NCBI GenBank assembly: GCA_003344405.1
Contig: NOWV01000060.1
Location: forward strand, 341,554-405,553
DNA: 64,000 nucleotides
Direction of reading: 5' to 3'
DNA from: Trichoplax sp. H2
Lineage: Eukaryota; Placozoa; Uniplacotomia; Trichoplacea
This document shows positions 63,796 to 64,000 of this stretch, piece after piece (the first letter of the stretch is position 1; the number at the start of each line of letters is the position of its first letter). The notes under the pieces were generated by a model that did no database searches, was not told where the DNA came from, and was given only the letters and a program-made list of their open reading frames with translations. The position numbers and the translations under genes are program-made.

Positions 63796-64000
63796 CTAGA
63801 AGTCATACTTTTCTTCTGTAGGTGTATCTTCTCGACTATCATTAGCATACTGAATTTGATACGTATCGGTTGTTTCTTTGCTACTAGCAGGTAGGTTCTT
63901 GTTTTTTTGCTTCGATGATTTAATCTCTTGTTTATTAAAGAAATACCATGCCAAGAAGAAGAATACCGCCGTCAGCGTCTTTAGAGTGACTAAGACAACT
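63796..64000 (-). CDS. SLCO-like: 3' end of a minus-strand OATP/SLCO-family transporter (partial)
   Basis: On the minus strand the window edge enters an open frame of 67 codons, with a TAG stop at 63798-63796. It begins VVLVTLKTLTAVFFFLAWYF and continues with NKQE, which aligns with the end of exon 6 in the other genes: last membrane segment, then WYFHKQQE in genes 4 and 5. The following 45 or so residues are a polar cytosolic tail ending KYDF. This is not the Ser/Thr-x-hydrophobic ending seen in most of its neighbours. No start is visible because the gene continues beyond the window. The orientation is tail-to-tail with gene 7, so the array includes at least one inverted member. Identification rests on a short segment but fits closely in position and pattern. 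Confidence 0.75.
   Translation of the reverse strand, partial: VVLVTLKTLTAVFFFLAWYFFNKQEIKSSKQKNKNLPASSKETTDTYQIQYANDSREDTPTEEKYDF

Overview
The window looks like nuclear DNA of an invertebrate animal. It is AT-rich, with protein-coding genes split by short GT-AG introns, the standard genetic code, long AT-rich spacers and no bacterial-type operons. The compact genes, tandem duplications and roughly two-thirds AT would suit an early-branching metazoan such as a placozoan. That placement is inference, and nothing in the window proves the species.

Nearly all recognisable coding content belongs to one family: organic anion transporting polypeptides (OATP/SLCO, solute carrier family 21/SLCO). 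I reconstruct seven complete plus-strand genes (2410-6095, 9469-12723, 20111-23615, 29328-33461, 42866-45823, 52248-56258, 58997-62248). There are also two decayed plus-strand copies (about 15430-16620 and 35183-39873), and the 3' end of a further, oppositely oriented copy at the right edge (63796 to beyond 64000, minus strand). The seven complete models have six coding exons each, with splice phases 1, 0, 2, 0, 2 at matching places in the protein. They predict 738, 738, 712, 879, 701, 812 and 705 residues. Exon 1 carries the cytosolic N-terminus and the first membrane segments. Exon 2 opens with the family signature around RWIGAWWLG. Exon 4 carries the Kazal-like cysteine-rich extracellular loop. 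Exon 6 carries the last membrane segments and the C-terminal tail.

Layout: 1-2409 spacer; gene 1; spacer, with a clearly more GC-rich island at about 7.6-9.2 kb; gene 2; spacer containing a pseudogene that keeps exons 3-6; a duplicated segment of about 370 bp directly upstream of gene 3; gene 3; 5.7 kb spacer; gene 4, which has acidic repeat extensions at both ends; spacer; a pseudogene whose exon 3 is interrupted by an element of about 1.37 kb with terminal inverted repeats; a spacer with a roughly 100-bp repeat; gene 5; 6.4 kb spacer; gene 6, with a His/Asn/Asp-rich N-terminus; a spacer with a tandem duplication of about 440 bp; gene 7; a short spacer; and a convergent minus-strand copy at the edge.

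Genes 2-5 and the two pseudogenes are the most alike and appear to be the recently expanded core of the array. Genes 1, 6 and 7 are more diverged. The proteins are expected to be 12-segment plasma-membrane carriers of amphipathic organic anions (in characterised animals: bile salts, steroid conjugates, prostanoids, thyroid hormones, xenobiotics). Substrates cannot be read from the sequence. The most notable observations are the transposon-split pseudogene, repeated duplication of upstream DNA next to individual genes, conserved PDZ-ligand-like C-termini, and lineage-specific charged or His-rich terminal extensions on two of the transporters.
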